Of a stretch of DNA of 61,558 nt, positions 17,111 to 28,337 are shown one piece after another. A program made the position numbers and the translations under genes. The DNA lies in the NCBI GenBank assembly GCA_021848545.1, contig JAJZUL010000017.1, forward strand, positions 1 to 61,558. Direction: 5' to 3'. Under the pieces are notes generated by a model. The model did not search any database, had not been told where the DNA came from, and worked only from the letters and a program-made list of their open reading frames with translations. The DNA is from Pseudomonadota bacterium. GTDB lineage: Bacteria > Pseudomonadota > Alphaproteobacteria > Rhodospirillales > Magnetospirillaceae. Numbering within the stretch: the stretch's first letter is position 1; every line of letters starts with the position of its first letter.

Positions 17111-19285
17111 TTACCGATCGCCGTCACCCTTGCGGTCGCGGCGGTCGCGGCGCTCGGCCTTTTCCGCCTCGACCTGGGCGGTGATGTCCTCGCCGGTCTC
17201 CTGATCGACGCACCGCATCGACAATTTGATCTTGTTGCGATCATCGAAGCCCAGGACCTTCACCTTCACCGCATCGCCGACCTTGAGCAGATCGGCCACC
17301 TTGGCCACCCGCTCGCGGGACAGTTCGGAGATGTGGACCAGACCGTCGCGGCTGCCCAGGAAGTTCACGAAGGCGCCGAAATCGACGACCTTCACCACTT
17401 TGCCGGTGTAGATGACGCCCACTTCCGGCTCGGCGATGATGCCGCGAATCCAGTCGGTGGCGCGCTGACCCGCTTCCGGGTCCGACGCCGCGACCTTGAT
17501 GGTGCCGTCATCCTCGATATCGACCTTGGCGCCGGTGGTCTCGCAAATCTCGCGGATGACCTTGCCGCCGGTGCCGATCACGTCGCGGATCTTTTCCTTC
17601 GGAATCGAGAAGGTGGTGATGCGCGGCGCGTTGGACGACACGCTGTCGCGCGCCGAATCGATGGCCTTGGCCATTTCGCCCAGGATATGCAGACGCCCGT
17701 CCTTGGCCTGGGCCAGGGCGATCTTCATGATCTCCTCGGTGATCGAGGTGATCTTGATGTCCATCTGCAGGGCGGTGACGCCGGAATCGGTGCCTGCCAC
17801 CTTGAAATCCATGTCGCCGAGATGATCCTCGTCGCCCAGGATGTCGGTCAGCACGGCGAAATCCGACTCTTCCTTGATCAGGCCCATGGCGATGCCGGCC
17901 ACGGGGCGGGCCAGCGGCACGCCCGCATCCATCATCGCCAGCGACGAACCGCAAACGGTCGCCATCGAGGACGAGCCGTTGGATTCGGTGATTTCGCTGA
18001 CCACGCGGACCGTATAGGGGAAGCTGTCCTTGCCCGGCAGCATCGGATGCATCGCCCGCCAGGCCAGCTTGCCATGGCCGATCTCACGCCGGCCGGGGCT
18101 GCCCATGCGGCCGGCTTCACCCACCGAATAGGGGGGGAAGTTGTAATGCAGCATGAAGGGTTCGCGGTATTCGCCTTCCAGCGAATCGATGATCTGCTCG
18201 TCCTGGCCGGTGCCCAGCGTCGCCACCACCAGGGCCTGGGTCTCGCCGCGGGTGAACAGGGCCGAACCGTGGGCGCGGGGCAGAATGCCGACATCGACCT
18301 CGATCGCGCGCACCGTCTTGGTGTCGCGGCCGTCGATGCGCTTGCCGGTCTTCAGGATATTGCCGCGCACCACGTCGGATTCGAGATGCTTGAACACTTC
18401 CCCGGCCACCGCCAGCTCGGCCTCGTCGGAAAGCAGGGCCATGGCCTTGGCCTTGACCTCCGCCACCTTGGCGTAGCGCTCCTGCTTGGCGACGATGGAA
18501 TAGGCCTGGGCCAGATCGTCCTTGATGCCGGCGCCGGTCATGGTGTCGTTCACCCGGGCCACCTCGGGCGGCGGCTCCGGCAGGTCCCACGGCTCCTTGG
18601 CGCAAAGCTCCGCCAATTCGACGATGGCGTCGATCACCGGCTGGAATTCGCGGTGGCCGAAGGTCACGGCGCCCAGCATGATTTCTTCGGTCAGCTCCTT
18701 GGCTTCCGATTCCACCATCAGAACGCCGTCCCTGGTGCCGGCCACCACCAGCTCGAGCCGGGACTTCTTGACGTCGGCCATGGGCGGGTTGAGCACGTAC
18801 TTGCCGTCGATATAGGCGACGCGGGCCGCGCCCACCGGACCCATGAAGGGCACACCGGAGAGGGTCAAGGCCGCCGAGGTGCCGACCATGGAAACGATGT
18901 CGGGATCGTTTTCCAGATCATGGGACAGAACCGTGCAGATGACCTGGGTTTCGTTGCGGAACCCGTCGGCGAACAGCGGCCGGATCGGCCGGTCGATCAG
19001 GCGCGAAACCAGGGTTTCCTTTTCCGTGGGCCGCCCCTCGCGCTTGAAGAAGCCGCCCGGAATCTTGCCGGCGGCGAACGTCTTTTCCTGGTAATGGACG
19101 GTCAACGGGAAGAAATCGATCCCCGGACGTTGCGTCTTCAGCGCGACCACCGTGCACAGCACCGTGGTATCGCCGTAGGTGATCATGACGGCCCCATCGG
19201 CCTGGCGGGCGACCTTGCCGGTTTCCATAACCAGCTTGCGCCCACCCCACATGATCTCCTTGCGATAGGTTTTGAACATCGACAT
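17111..19285 (-). CDS. pnp: Polyribonucleotide nucleotidyltransferase (PNPase)
   Basis: 724-residue phosphorolytic 3'-5' exoribonuclease with two RNase PH-like domains, then a KH domain ([20 protein letters not shown], about residues 555-615) and an S1 domain ([19 protein letters not shown]) followed by a short acidic/basic tail. This is the full canonical architecture. ATG at 19285 ([10 protein letters not shown]) has GGGAAG upstream; a second ATG lies two codons in. It follows rpsO by 219 bp. In other bacteria this gap carries leader structures cleaved by RNase III for autoregulation, but I could not define one clearly here. Confidence 0.96.
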   Translation of the reverse strand: MSMFKTYRKEIMWGGRKLVMETGKVARQADGAVMITYGDTTVLCTVVALKTQRPGIDFFPLTVHYQEKTFAAGKIPGGFFKREGRPTEKETLVSRLIDRPIRPLFADGFRNETQVICTVLSHDLENDPDIVSMVGTSAALTLSGVPFMGPVGAARVAYIDGKYVLNPPMADVKKSRLELVVAGTRDGVLMVESEAKELTEEIMLGAVTFGHREFQPVIDAIVELAELCAKEPWDLPEPPPEVARVNDTMTGAGIKDDLAQAYSIVAKQERYAKVAEVKAKAMALLSDEAELAVAGEVFKHLESDVVRGNILKTGKRIDGRDTKTVRAIEVDVGILPRAHGSALFTRGETQALVVATLGTGQDEQIIDSLEGEYREPFMLHYNFPPYSVGEAGRMGSPGRREIGHGKLAWRAMHPMLPGKDSFPYTVRVVSEITESNGSSSMATVCGSSLAMMDAGVPLARPVAGIAMGLIKEESDFAVLTDILGDEDHLGDMDFKVAGTDSGVTALQMDIKITSITEEIMKIALAQAKDGRLHILGEMAKAIDSARDSVSSNAPRITTFSIPKEKIRDVIGTGGKVIREICETTGAKVDIEDDGTIKVAASDPEAGQRATDWIRGIIAEPEVGVIYTGKVVKVVDFGAFVNFLGSRDGLVHISELSRERVAKVADLLKVGDAVKVKVLGFDDRNKIKLSMRCVDQETGEDITAQVEAEKAERRDRRDRKGDGDR

Positions 19286-19504
19286 TTCAGTCACTTCCCT
19301 TTCCATACGGCATGCCGCCGGATTGCGGCAGCCTGGGGCATCGGTTCCATGGGATAAAAAGCAAAGCGCCGCCCGGCCTCGGCCCGCCCTTGATGGCGGT
19401 CCTCGGCGAAGCGGCGATGCGGATCGGTTGAAATCGTCGCGGGCGATGGCGGCGGAACGGGCCACGGCCCCCCGGCGCCATTGCCGGCTTCGGGCGTCGC
19501 GCCC

Positions 19505-19774
19505 TTATTTGCGCAGGCCAAGACGGCCGATCAACGTCTCATAGCGGGAAACGTTCTTCTTCTTGAGATAGTCGAGCATGCGTCGACGCTGACCGACCAT
19601 GATCAGCAGGCCGCGACGGGAATGGAAATCCTTCTTATGCTCTTTAAGGTGCTCGGTCAGATTGCGGATGCGCTCCGACAGAATGGCCACCTGCACCTCC
19701 GGCGAACCGGTGTCGCCCTGGGTGGTGGCGTATTCAACGACGAGCTCCTGCTTGCGCTCGGGCGTAATCGACAT
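19505..19774 (-). CDS. rpsO: Ribosomal protein S15
   Basis: 89-residue 30S protein bS15/uS15 ([12 protein letters not shown]..., [22 protein letters not shown]), full length and well conserved. It binds 16S rRNA early in platform assembly. An AGGAG ribosome-binding site lies within the end of truB, whose stop is only three bases before the ATG, so the two are translationally linked. It sits between truB and pnp, as in most Proteobacteria. Confidence 0.98.
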   Translation of the reverse strand: MSITPERKQELVVEYATTQGDTGSPEVQVAILSERIRNLTEHLKEHKKDFHSRRGLLIMVGQRRRMLDYLKKKNVSRYETLIGRLGLRK

Positions 19775-19777
19775 CGC

Positions 19778-20725
19778 TCACTCCTGTGAATCGTCGGTTT
19801 GTTCCAGTATGACGCGAACCGGGCGAACACTGCCGTCCTCGATCCGCGCCAACGCCGCCACCCGTCCCTCAGTCATCGCCCGGACGATCGTGTCCTGGGG
19901 GAATTGCGCGGGGGAAACACGGGCGTCCAGCCGCATCAACGGCAAAGCCTGCCCGCTTTGGAGGCGCCGGGCTTCCGTTTCGGTCAATACCAGGGCCGGG
20001 ATGTCGTCCAGCGCGGTTTCGACCGGAAGCAGGGAGCTCCGAAGGGCGGGACCTTGCCCGACCTCGGCCAGAGTTTCAAGGGAAATCGCCGTGCCCTCGG
20101 AAAATGGCCCGCAGGTCACCCGGCGCAACCGCGAGACATGGCCGACCGTGCCCAAAGCCCGGGCGATGTCGCGGGCCAACGACCGGATATAGGTGCCCTT
20201 GCCCGATACCGTTTCGAAATCGGCGTGATCGGGATCGGGCATCGCCAACAGGGCCAGCCGGTCGATGCGGACCCGGCGCGGCGCCAGATCCACCGCCTCG
20301 CCGGACCGGGCCATGGCATAGGATCGCCGGCCCTCCACCTTCACCGCCGAAAAGGCCGGCGGCACCTGATCGATCTCGCCGGTGAAGGCGGGCAAAATCG
20401 CCTCGATCGCCGCCCGGGTGGGACGGATGGCGGAGGTGGCCACCACCTCGCCCTCGCCATCGTCGGTGTTGCGCGCCTCGCCCCAGCAAACCTGCCAGTG
20501 ATAGGTCTTGGCGCCGTTCATGACATATTGAACGGTCTTGGTGGCCTCGCCCAAGGCGATCGGCAGAACGCCGCTGGCCAGGGGGTCCAGGGTGCCGCCA
20601 TGGCCGATCTTGGCGGCGCCGGTCAACCGGCGCACCGCCGCCACGGCCTGCGCCGAACTCATCCCCAGCGGCTTGTCGAGCGCCAGCCAGCCGTCGATAC
20701 GGCGACCGCGTTTAGTCCGCCCCAT
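19778..20725 (-). CDS. truB: tRNA pseudouridine(55) synthase
   Basis: About 315-residue TruB that makes pseudouridine 55 in the tRNA T-loop. The catalytic Asp lies in GTLDPLASGVL; the ALDKPLGMSS start motif, KTYHW and GTYIRSLARDI boxes are intact. The start at 20725 (MGRTKRGRRIDG) overlaps rbfA by 14 nt; ATGs at 20746 and 20758 are possible. It is part of the rimP-pnp operon. Confidence 0.95.
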   Translation of the reverse strand: MGRTKRGRRIDGWLALDKPLGMSSAQAVAAVRRLTGAAKIGHGGTLDPLASGVLPIALGEATKTVQYVMNGAKTYHWQVCWGEARNTDDGEGEVVATSAIRPTRAAIEAILPAFTGEIDQVPPAFSAVKVEGRRSYAMARSGEAVDLAPRRVRIDRLALLAMPDPDHADFETVSGKGTYIRSLARDIARALGTVGHVSRLRRVTCGPFSEGTAISLETLAEVGQGPALRSSLLPVETALDDIPALVLTETEARRLQSGQALPLMRLDARVSPAQFPQDTIVRAMTEGRVAALARIEDGSVRPVRVILEQTDDSQE

Positions 20726-21152
20726 GGTCGGAACCGGCGTCGCCATCATCGTCGGCATCGAGATCGCGCTGGACCTCGGGCAAGCGCAACAGGGCGTCGA
20801 TGCGCCCGGCCTCGTCGAAGCTGGTATCGGCGAGGAAATGCAGATCGGGGATCAGACGCAATTGAATCATGCGGCCCAGTTCGTGGCGCAGATACGGCGT
20901 GGCGCGCCCCAGCCCGGCCAGAACCGGACCGCAATCGCCGCCGCCCAGGGGCATGATGAAGATCGTGGCGTTGCGCAGATCGGGGCTGACCCGCACCTCG
21001 GTCACGGTGATGGCGCGGCCCTGCAGATCGGGATCGCGGAACTCGCCGCGCTCGATCATATGGGCGATGGCGTGGCGGAGCTCTTCGCCCACCCGCAATT
21101 GCCGCTGGCCCGGCGTCCTGGCGGACGCCGGCATTTTCCGTGCCTTGCTCAT
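20712..21152 (-). CDS. rbfA: Ribosome-binding factor A
   Basis: 146-residue KH-fold 30S maturation factor (MSKARKMPASARTPGQRQLRVGEELRHAIA...), with the conserved VSPDLRNATIFI strand and ELGRMIQLRLIPDLHFLAD segment. The ATG at 21152 has a near-perfect GGAGGT five bases upstream, which decides it over an ATG four codons earlier. It lies 30 nt after infB. Confidence 0.95.
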   Translation of the reverse strand: MSKARKMPASARTPGQRQLRVGEELRHAIAHMIERGEFRDPDLQGRAITVTEVRVSPDLRNATIFIMPLGGGDCGPVLAGLGRATPYLRHELGRMIQLRLIPDLHFLADTSFDEAGRIDALLRLPEVQRDLDADDDGDAGSDHGAD

Positions 21153-21182
21153 CACCACCTCCAAAAAAATGGACGCCCCCGC

Positions 21183-23786
<2,604 letters not shown>

Positions 23787-23876
23787 CTACCGTTTCGTCT
23801 TTCTCGCCCGGGATATACCCGTTCCATAACGCCAGCAGGCGGCCGGGCCGCCCTCGATCACTTGGTCACGCGGTCG

Positions 23877-24554
23877 TCACGTCCGCGCCGCGCGGCCGGA
23901 CACCTCGTCGGGCGCATCTTTTCCGGCGACGCCCTCGCCGATACTACCCTCGCCCGTCACCAGGGCGCCGGTCCTGATGCCCGCCAACAAACGGGCATCC
24001 CGCCACAACATCGCCGCCAACCGGCCCGGCGCCATGGCCACATGCACGGCCCGGTCACGGCCGAATACCGGACCCAATTCCGCCGCGTCCAGCACCTGAA
24101 CCACCGGCACCCCGGTCGCCAGGGCCCGCATGCGATCCCCATCCGTCCCGCCGTCGCGCGCTTCGACCAGAAGCGCCGAACGATGGGCTTTGAATTCGGC
24201 CCGCACCTTCTCGAAACCACAAACTGCCCGGCCGGCCCGGCGGGCCAAACCGATTGCTTCGAGACAGCGCCGGATCAGCAGCACTTCAATCCGGTCGGCA
24301 AGATCGGCGGGAGCAATGGCCGGCCGACGGGCCGCCCTGGCGAAAGTCCGTTTCGCTACGGCCGTATTTACCACATCCCGCCGCGCGCACAACCAGATTC
24401 CCCGACCGGGCAATCTGCCGGCGATGTCGGCGACCACCGTTCCATCCGGCGCCACCACGAACCGCAGCAGCTCGTCCTTGGGTCGAATCTCGCCGGTAAC
24501 GGCGCAACGACGATGCGGCCCCGAGACCGGTTCCTCCTCCAGGGCCGCCTCCAT
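23877..24554 (-). CDS. YlxR-family RNA-binding protein fused to an L7Ae-like domain
   Basis: 225 residues. The N-terminal YlxR/DUF448 domain (RRCAVTGEIRPKDELLRFV..., GRGIWLCARRD) is followed by a predicted L7Ae/L30e-like domain (residues about 95-190: LGLARRAGRAVCGFEKV...). This two-domain form is common in Alphaproteobacteria between nusA and infB. YlxR proteins bind RNA and have been linked to RNase P and transcription, but the role is not settled. ATG nine bases after the nusA stop. The C-terminal about 30 residues are low-complexity. Confidence 0.85.
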   Translation of the reverse strand: MEAALEEEPVSGPHRRCAVTGEIRPKDELLRFVVAPDGTVVADIAGRLPGRGIWLCARRDVVNTAVAKRTFARAARRPAIAPADLADRIEVLLIRRCLEAIGLARRAGRAVCGFEKVRAEFKAHRSALLVEARDGGTDGDRMRALATGVPVVQVLDAAELGPVFGRDRAVHVAMAPGRLAAMLWRDARLLAGIRTGALVTGEGSIGEGVAGKDAPDEVSGRAART

Positions 24555-24563
24555 CGCCTGCTC

Positions 24564-26087
24564 TTACTTCCCTTCGTCTTCGAACCAATGGGCGCGGGCG
24601 GCCATGATGACGGTGTTGGCCTCTTCCTCGCTCAATTGATCCTTGCCGACGATCTCGATCAACTCGTCGCTGGCCAGATCGCCGAGATCGTCCAGGGTCT
24701 TCACGTCCTTTTCGCCCAGCTTGACCAGCATCAGAGGCGCCAGCCCCTCAAGGGCCGCCAATTCGTCGCTGACGCCCAATTCGCGGCGGCGGCTGTCGTG
24801 ACGCTCGTCCATCTCGGCCAGATAAACGCGCGCCCGCCTCTGCAATTCCTCGGCGAGGCCTTCGTCGAAGCCCTCGATGTCGGTCAAATCCTCCAGGGGA
24901 ACGAAGGCGACCTCCTCGACCGACGAAAAACCTTCGGTCACCAGCAGATGGGCAATGACCTCGTCCACGTCCAGGGCATCGATGAACATCTTCGAACGCG
25001 ACCGGAATTCCTCGTTGCGGCGCTCCGATTCCTCGGCCTCGGTCATGATGTCGATGCTCCAGCCGGTCAATTGGCTGGCCAGGCGCACATTCTGACCGCG
25101 CCGCCCGATGGCGAGCGACAATTGGTCGTCGGGAACCACCACCTCCATGGTGTGCTTCTCGTCGTCCAGCACCACCTTGGTCACCTCGGCCGGGGCCAGG
25201 GCGTTGACCACGAAGGTCGCCGGCTCGCCGGACCAGGGGATGATGTCGATCTTTTCGCCCTGAAGCTCGGCGACCACCGCCTGCACGCGCGAACCGCGCA
25301 TGCCGACGCAGGCGCCCACCGGGTCGATGGACGAATCATGGGACAGAACGGCGATCTTGGCGCGCGATCCGGGATCGCGGGCCACCGCCTTGATCTCGAT
25401 GATGCCGTCGTAGATCTCGGGCACTTCCTGGCTGAACAGCTTGGCCATGAACTGGGGATGGGTGCGCGACAGGAAAATCTGCGGCCCGCGCTGCTCGGCG
25501 CGAACATCGTAAACGAAGGCCCGCACCCGGTCGCCGGTACGGAAGGTTTCGCGCGGGATCAGCTCGTCACGGCGCAGCAGCGCCTCGGCCCGGCCGAGAT
25601 CGACCACCACATTGCCGAATTCCACCCGCTTCACCAGACCGTTGGCGATATCGCCGACCCGGTCCTTATATTCGTCGAACTGGCGCTGGCGCTCGGCGTC
25701 GCGCACCTTCTGCACGATCACCTGCTTGGCGGTCTGGGCGGCGATGCGGCCGAAATCGATGGGCGGCAGCGGATCGATCAGGAATTCGCCGACGGTGATG
25801 CCGGGATTCTTCTTCAGCGCCCGGGCCAGGGGAATCTGGGTGGCTTCGTTCTCCACCTCATCGACCACTTCCAGATAGCGGGCCAGCATGATTTCGCCGC
25901 TTTTGCGGTCCACATGGGCGCGGATATCGTGTTCATGTCCGTATTTGGAGCGCCCGGCCTTTTGTATGGCCTGCTCCATGGCTTCCAGCACCTCGTCGCG
26001 GTCGATGCCCTTGTCGCGGGCGACGGCGTCCGCCACCTGAAGCAATTCGGGTCGGGGAAGTGCGGCAATGCGTTCCATCTCGATCAT
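24564..26087 (-). CDS. nusA: Transcription termination/antitermination factor NusA
   Basis: 507-residue elongation factor. Order: N-terminal RNA-polymerase-binding domain (1-130), S1 domain (about 135-200), KH1 (VGMRGSRVQAVVAEL), KH2 (AIGRRGQNVRLASQLTGW), then C-terminal acidic helix-hairpin-helix repeats (GFSSVEEVAFVP..., LGEKDVKTLDDLGDL). It influences pausing, rho-dependent and intrinsic termination and antitermination, and may autoregulate its own operon through the leader terminator at 26921-26940 (inference). ATG at 26087, with a second Met three codons on. Confidence 0.96.
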   Translation of the reverse strand: MIEMERIAALPRPELLQVADAVARDKGIDRDEVLEAMEQAIQKAGRSKYGHEHDIRAHVDRKSGEIMLARYLEVVDEVENEATQIPLARALKKNPGITVGEFLIDPLPPIDFGRIAAQTAKQVIVQKVRDAERQRQFDEYKDRVGDIANGLVKRVEFGNVVVDLGRAEALLRRDELIPRETFRTGDRVRAFVYDVRAEQRGPQIFLSRTHPQFMAKLFSQEVPEIYDGIIEIKAVARDPGSRAKIAVLSHDSSIDPVGACVGMRGSRVQAVVAELQGEKIDIIPWSGEPATFVVNALAPAEVTKVVLDDEKHTMEVVVPDDQLSLAIGRRGQNVRLASQLTGWSIDIMTEAEESERRNEEFRSRSKMFIDALDVDEVIAHLLVTEGFSSVEEVAFVPLEDLTDIEGFDEGLAEELQRRARVYLAEMDERHDSRRRELGVSDELAALEGLAPLMLVKLGEKDVKTLDDLGDLASDELIEIVGKDQLSEEEANTVIMAARAHWFEDEGK

Positions 26088-26120
26088 CTGTCCCTGGTCG
26101 TTGTCCGACGGTCAGTTTTC

Positions 26121-26690
26121 CTAAGCGTTGGGCGAATCCGCCCCACCATCACGGGCCGAATCTTCCGGCGCCGCATCTTCGTCCCGCGTCCGCCCTCCGC
26201 CCGCCTCGCGGGCGACGGCGGCGATCAAATCGTCGGTCAGCACCAATTTGGCGCTCTTGACCGCCTCCAACGGCAAATGAACCTCGCCGGCGTCGGTGGA
26301 AAGGGCGACGAGCACCTCCGTGTCCAACCCCAACAGGCGTCCCTTGAACCGCTTGCGCCCATCATCCATGGGGCGATCGGTTTCCACCCGCGCGTCGAAC
26401 CCGCTCCACCGGCTGAAATCCTTGGGCCGGGTCAGGGGGCGGTCGATGCCCGGAGAGCTGACCTCAAGCACATAGGCGCCCTGGATCGGGTCCTCGACAT
26501 CCAGCAACGCCGACAGGGCACGGCTGACGGCGGCGCAATCCTCGACACCCATGGCGCGACCGTCCAAAGGCTCGGCCATCACCTGCAACGTAAGGCGATT
26601 CTGACCCTGCAGCATCACCCGCACCAGATCGTATCCCATCGAGACGAGAGTCGGCGCGATCAAGGCTTCCAATCGCCGCTGCAGATCCAT
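26121..26690 (-). CDS. rimP: Ribosome maturation factor RimP
   Basis: 189-residue RimP with the LTLQVM and LEVSSPGIDRPL motifs of the two-domain family and an alphaproteobacterial acidic C-terminal tail rich in Asp, Glu and Ala. It helps 30S subunit maturation. ATG at 26690 has a G-rich Shine-Dalgarno (GGGGGA) upstream; the long open frame extending upstream is spurious. It is the first gene of the nusA-infB operon. Confidence 0.93.
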   Translation of the reverse strand: MDLQRRLEALIAPTLVSMGYDLVRVMLQGQNRLTLQVMAEPLDGRAMGVEDCAAVSRALSALLDVEDPIQGAYVLEVSSPGIDRPLTRPKDFSRWSGFDARVETDRPMDDGRKRFKGRLLGLDTEVLVALSTDAGEVHLPLEAVKSAKLVLTDDLIAAVAREAGGGRTRDEDAAPEDSARDGGADSPNA

Positions 26691-26920
26691 ACACGTCCCC
26701 CGCCCGAAAGCGCTGTCCTCGCGTCCACCCGTCGACGCGGGCCGACGAGTTTCCGACGCATCCCCGCCAGCCAAACCGGCGACAGGGGCGTATTGTCGCG
26801 AATAATAGCGACGCCCATCCCGACACGAACACCTGGTATCGGCTTGAACCGCCGAGCGCCACCCCATCCCGGAAGCCGCCGGGCTCACCGTTTCCCGGGA
26901 TCATCAGGCCCCAAAAACAA
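26691..26920. other. rimP 5' region between leader terminator and start codon
   Basis: Non-coding stretch between the leader terminator and rimP, part of a 612-bp gap up to the cold-shock gene. Apart from the rimP ribosome-binding site I see no clear promoter here. Confidence 0.4.
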
Positions 26921-26940
26921 AAAAAGCGGGCCAATGGCCC
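26921..26940 (-). terminator. Leader terminator/attenuator before rimP
   Basis: On the minus strand a short stem (GGGCC, loop ATT, GGCCC; 26928-26940) is followed by GC and seven T residues. It lies about 230 nt upstream of rimP and downstream of a good promoter-like pair, so it would end transcripts before the operon unless read through. The stem is only five pairs, hence moderate confidence. Confidence 0.5.
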
Positions 26941-26986
26941 ACCCTTACAACCCCGTCCAGCGGACAGCAAGAATGTGTCTTTTGCC

Positions 26987-27014
26987 ACTATATTCATTTT
27001 CCCACGGGAAACAA
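26987..27014 (-). promoter_or_regulatory. Candidate promoter of the rimP-nusA operon
   Basis: Minus strand TTGTTT (27014-27009), 16-bp spacer, TATAGT (26992-26987). Transcription would start near 26980 and meet the leader terminator about 50 nt later. Confidence 0.45.
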
Positions 27015-27063
27015 GCGTCTTAATCGACACCCCCCACGGCCGGCCGACCCACCCCCCTTCACC

Positions 27064-27092
27064 TTGATCGGGGGGTTGTGTCCGCGCATAAT
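27064..27092 (+). promoter_or_regulatory. Candidate promoter of the cold-shock gene
   Basis: TTGATC (27064-27069), exactly 17 bp, CATAAT (27087-27092). A start near 27099 gives a leader of about 200 nt before the ATG at 27303, consistent with cold-shock mRNAs that have long structured leaders. Confidence 0.5.
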
Positions 27093-27098
27093 CCACCT

Positions 27099-27302
27099 AG
27101 ATTTTTGCTTAACTGCAAAAAATAACCCCGCTTCCGGCGAGGAATAGCCCTAAGACCCTATGCGCCGCCCGAGTCTTCAGGTAATGATAGAGGTTCAGGC
27201 TGACCTTGGCAGAACCGGCCCGGGCGGACATTCCGTATCGCGCGCGAATTCAGAAAGCGTGCGCGGAACAAACATGTATTCCTATTGTGACGAGACGCAA
27301 AC
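27099..27302 (+). other. Long 5' leader of the cold-shock gene
   Basis: About 200 nt without a convincing coding frame between the candidate promoter and the start codon. In csp genes such leaders change fold with temperature. No specific cold-box motif could be confirmed by eye. Confidence 0.35.
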
Positions 27303-27938
27303 ATGGCATGGAACCGAGATAATCATGGTGGTCGCTCCCGGGATCGGGGTCGGCGGGACGAATTCGGCGATGTCGGCTTCGAGCCGCGTCCCCCCCGCAG
27401 CGCCGGCCCCGGCGCTAGTGCCGGCGGCGATTTCGGCCGCCAGCAGCAGGTCACCCAGGCCAACGTGACCGCAACCGTCAAATGGTTCAATGCCACCAAG
27501 GGATTCGGCTTCGTCGCTCCCTCGGACGGTTCGCCCGACGCCTTTCTGCACATTTCCGCTCTGGAACGGGCCGGAATGACCCAGATCAACGAGGGCGCCA
27601 CCATCACCTGCGACCTGGGTCAGGGCCAGCGCGGCCCGCAGGTGGTCTGGGTGCATGACGTGGACAATTCCACCGCCATGGCCGCTCCGGCCGCCGCCAC
27701 CGCCGCCCGGCGGGTCGATCGCGGCCCCAGCCAGACCGTCGAAGGGGTGGTGAAGTTCTTCTCCGCGGAAAAGGGCTTCGGCTTCGTCGCCGTGGACGAG
27801 GGCGGCAAGGACGTGTTCGTTCATGCCAAGGCCCTGGAGCGTTCCGGCATCAAGACCCTGGAAACCGGTCAGCGGGTACGGGTCACCACGACCCTGGGGC
27901 AAAAGGGTCCCCAGGCCGATACGGTGGACATCATCTAA
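27303..27938 (+). CDS. Double cold-shock-domain protein
   Basis: 211-residue nucleic-acid-binding protein with an Arg/Gly/Asp-rich N-terminal tail (residues 1-50) and two cold-shock domains (about 55-122 and 146-211). Each has RNP1 KGFGFV and an RNP2-like strand (AFLHI, VFVHA). Tandem-CSD proteins of this kind (CspC/CspD-like in Caulobacter) are typical of Alphaproteobacteria and act as RNA chaperones in cold or stationary phase. The RGG-like tail suggests extra RNA contacts. It is monocistronic with a long leader and a very strong terminator. Confidence 0.92.
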   Translation: MAWNRDNHGGRSRDRGRRDEFGDVGFEPRPPRSAGPGASAGGDFGRQQQVTQANVTATVKWFNATKGFGFVAPSDGSPDAFLHISALERAGMTQINEGATITCDLGQGQRGPQVVWVHDVDNSTAMAAPAAATAARRVDRGPSQTVEGVVKFFSAEKGFGFVAVDEGGKDVFVHAKALERSGIKTLETGQRVRVTTTLGQKGPQADTVDII

Positions 27939-27966
27939 AACCCGCGTTGCGGGTTGTGGAAAACGG

Positions 27967-28009
27967 CCCGGCTCCGGGGCGCTGTTCAGCGCCCCGGAGC
28001 CGGGTTTTT
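27967..28009 (+). terminator. Strong intrinsic terminator of the cold-shock gene
   Basis: A perfect 17-bp GC-rich stem (27967-27983 with 27988-28004, loop GTTC) is followed by five T. It begins 28 nt after the stop. A TTTT stretch just beyond the stem on the minus strand may let it serve the convergent DUF1178 gene as well. Confidence 0.95.
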
Positions 28010-28020
28010 CGTGTTGACCG

Positions 28021-28245
28021 TCAACCGACGCAGCGCGAGCAGCCGCCGGGCATGCAGGTCGGCGCCGCCGGTTCGGGCGCCGAGGCGGCGACGCGCGGCG
28101 CCATGATCGCCTTGGTCACGTCGGTTCCGCCGCATTCCGGACAAACCAAGCCGCCTTCGGTCTTGCGGGTGTCGTATTCGCCGCTGTTGGAAAACCATTC
28201 GTCGAAGGTGTGACCTTCGGCGCATTGCAGGCTGTACAGGATCAT
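28021..28245 (-). CDS. Short DUF1178/FmdB-like zinc-ribbon protein
   Basis: 74 residues: MILYSLQCAEGHTFDEWF, then CPECGG, then a Cys-containing tail CMPGGCSRC. The first half matches the N-terminus of DUF1178 proteins and the FmdB-type zinc ribbon, but it is about half the usual DUF1178 length, ending shortly after the IMAPRV segment. AAGGGA precedes the ATG. It is either a naturally short variant or a truncated copy; six Cys residues suggest zinc binding. Function unknown. Confidence 0.7.
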   Translation of the reverse strand: MILYSLQCAEGHTFDEWFSNSGEYDTRKTEGGLVCPECGGTDVTKAIMAPRVAASAPEPAAPTCMPGGCSRCVG

Positions 28246-28337
28246 CGCGTTATCCCTTGGATATGGCCGATCCCCGACCGGCCCCTCGTATCAGTGTTTT
28301 CTTATATCGGCCGCTCCGATGAAAAGTCAAAGCGGCC

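Noticed and set aside
26464-27096. Minus-strand open frame covering the rimP leader
   Set aside because: It overlaps rimP in another frame, begins with GTG without a ribosome-binding site, spans the terminator and shows no domain.
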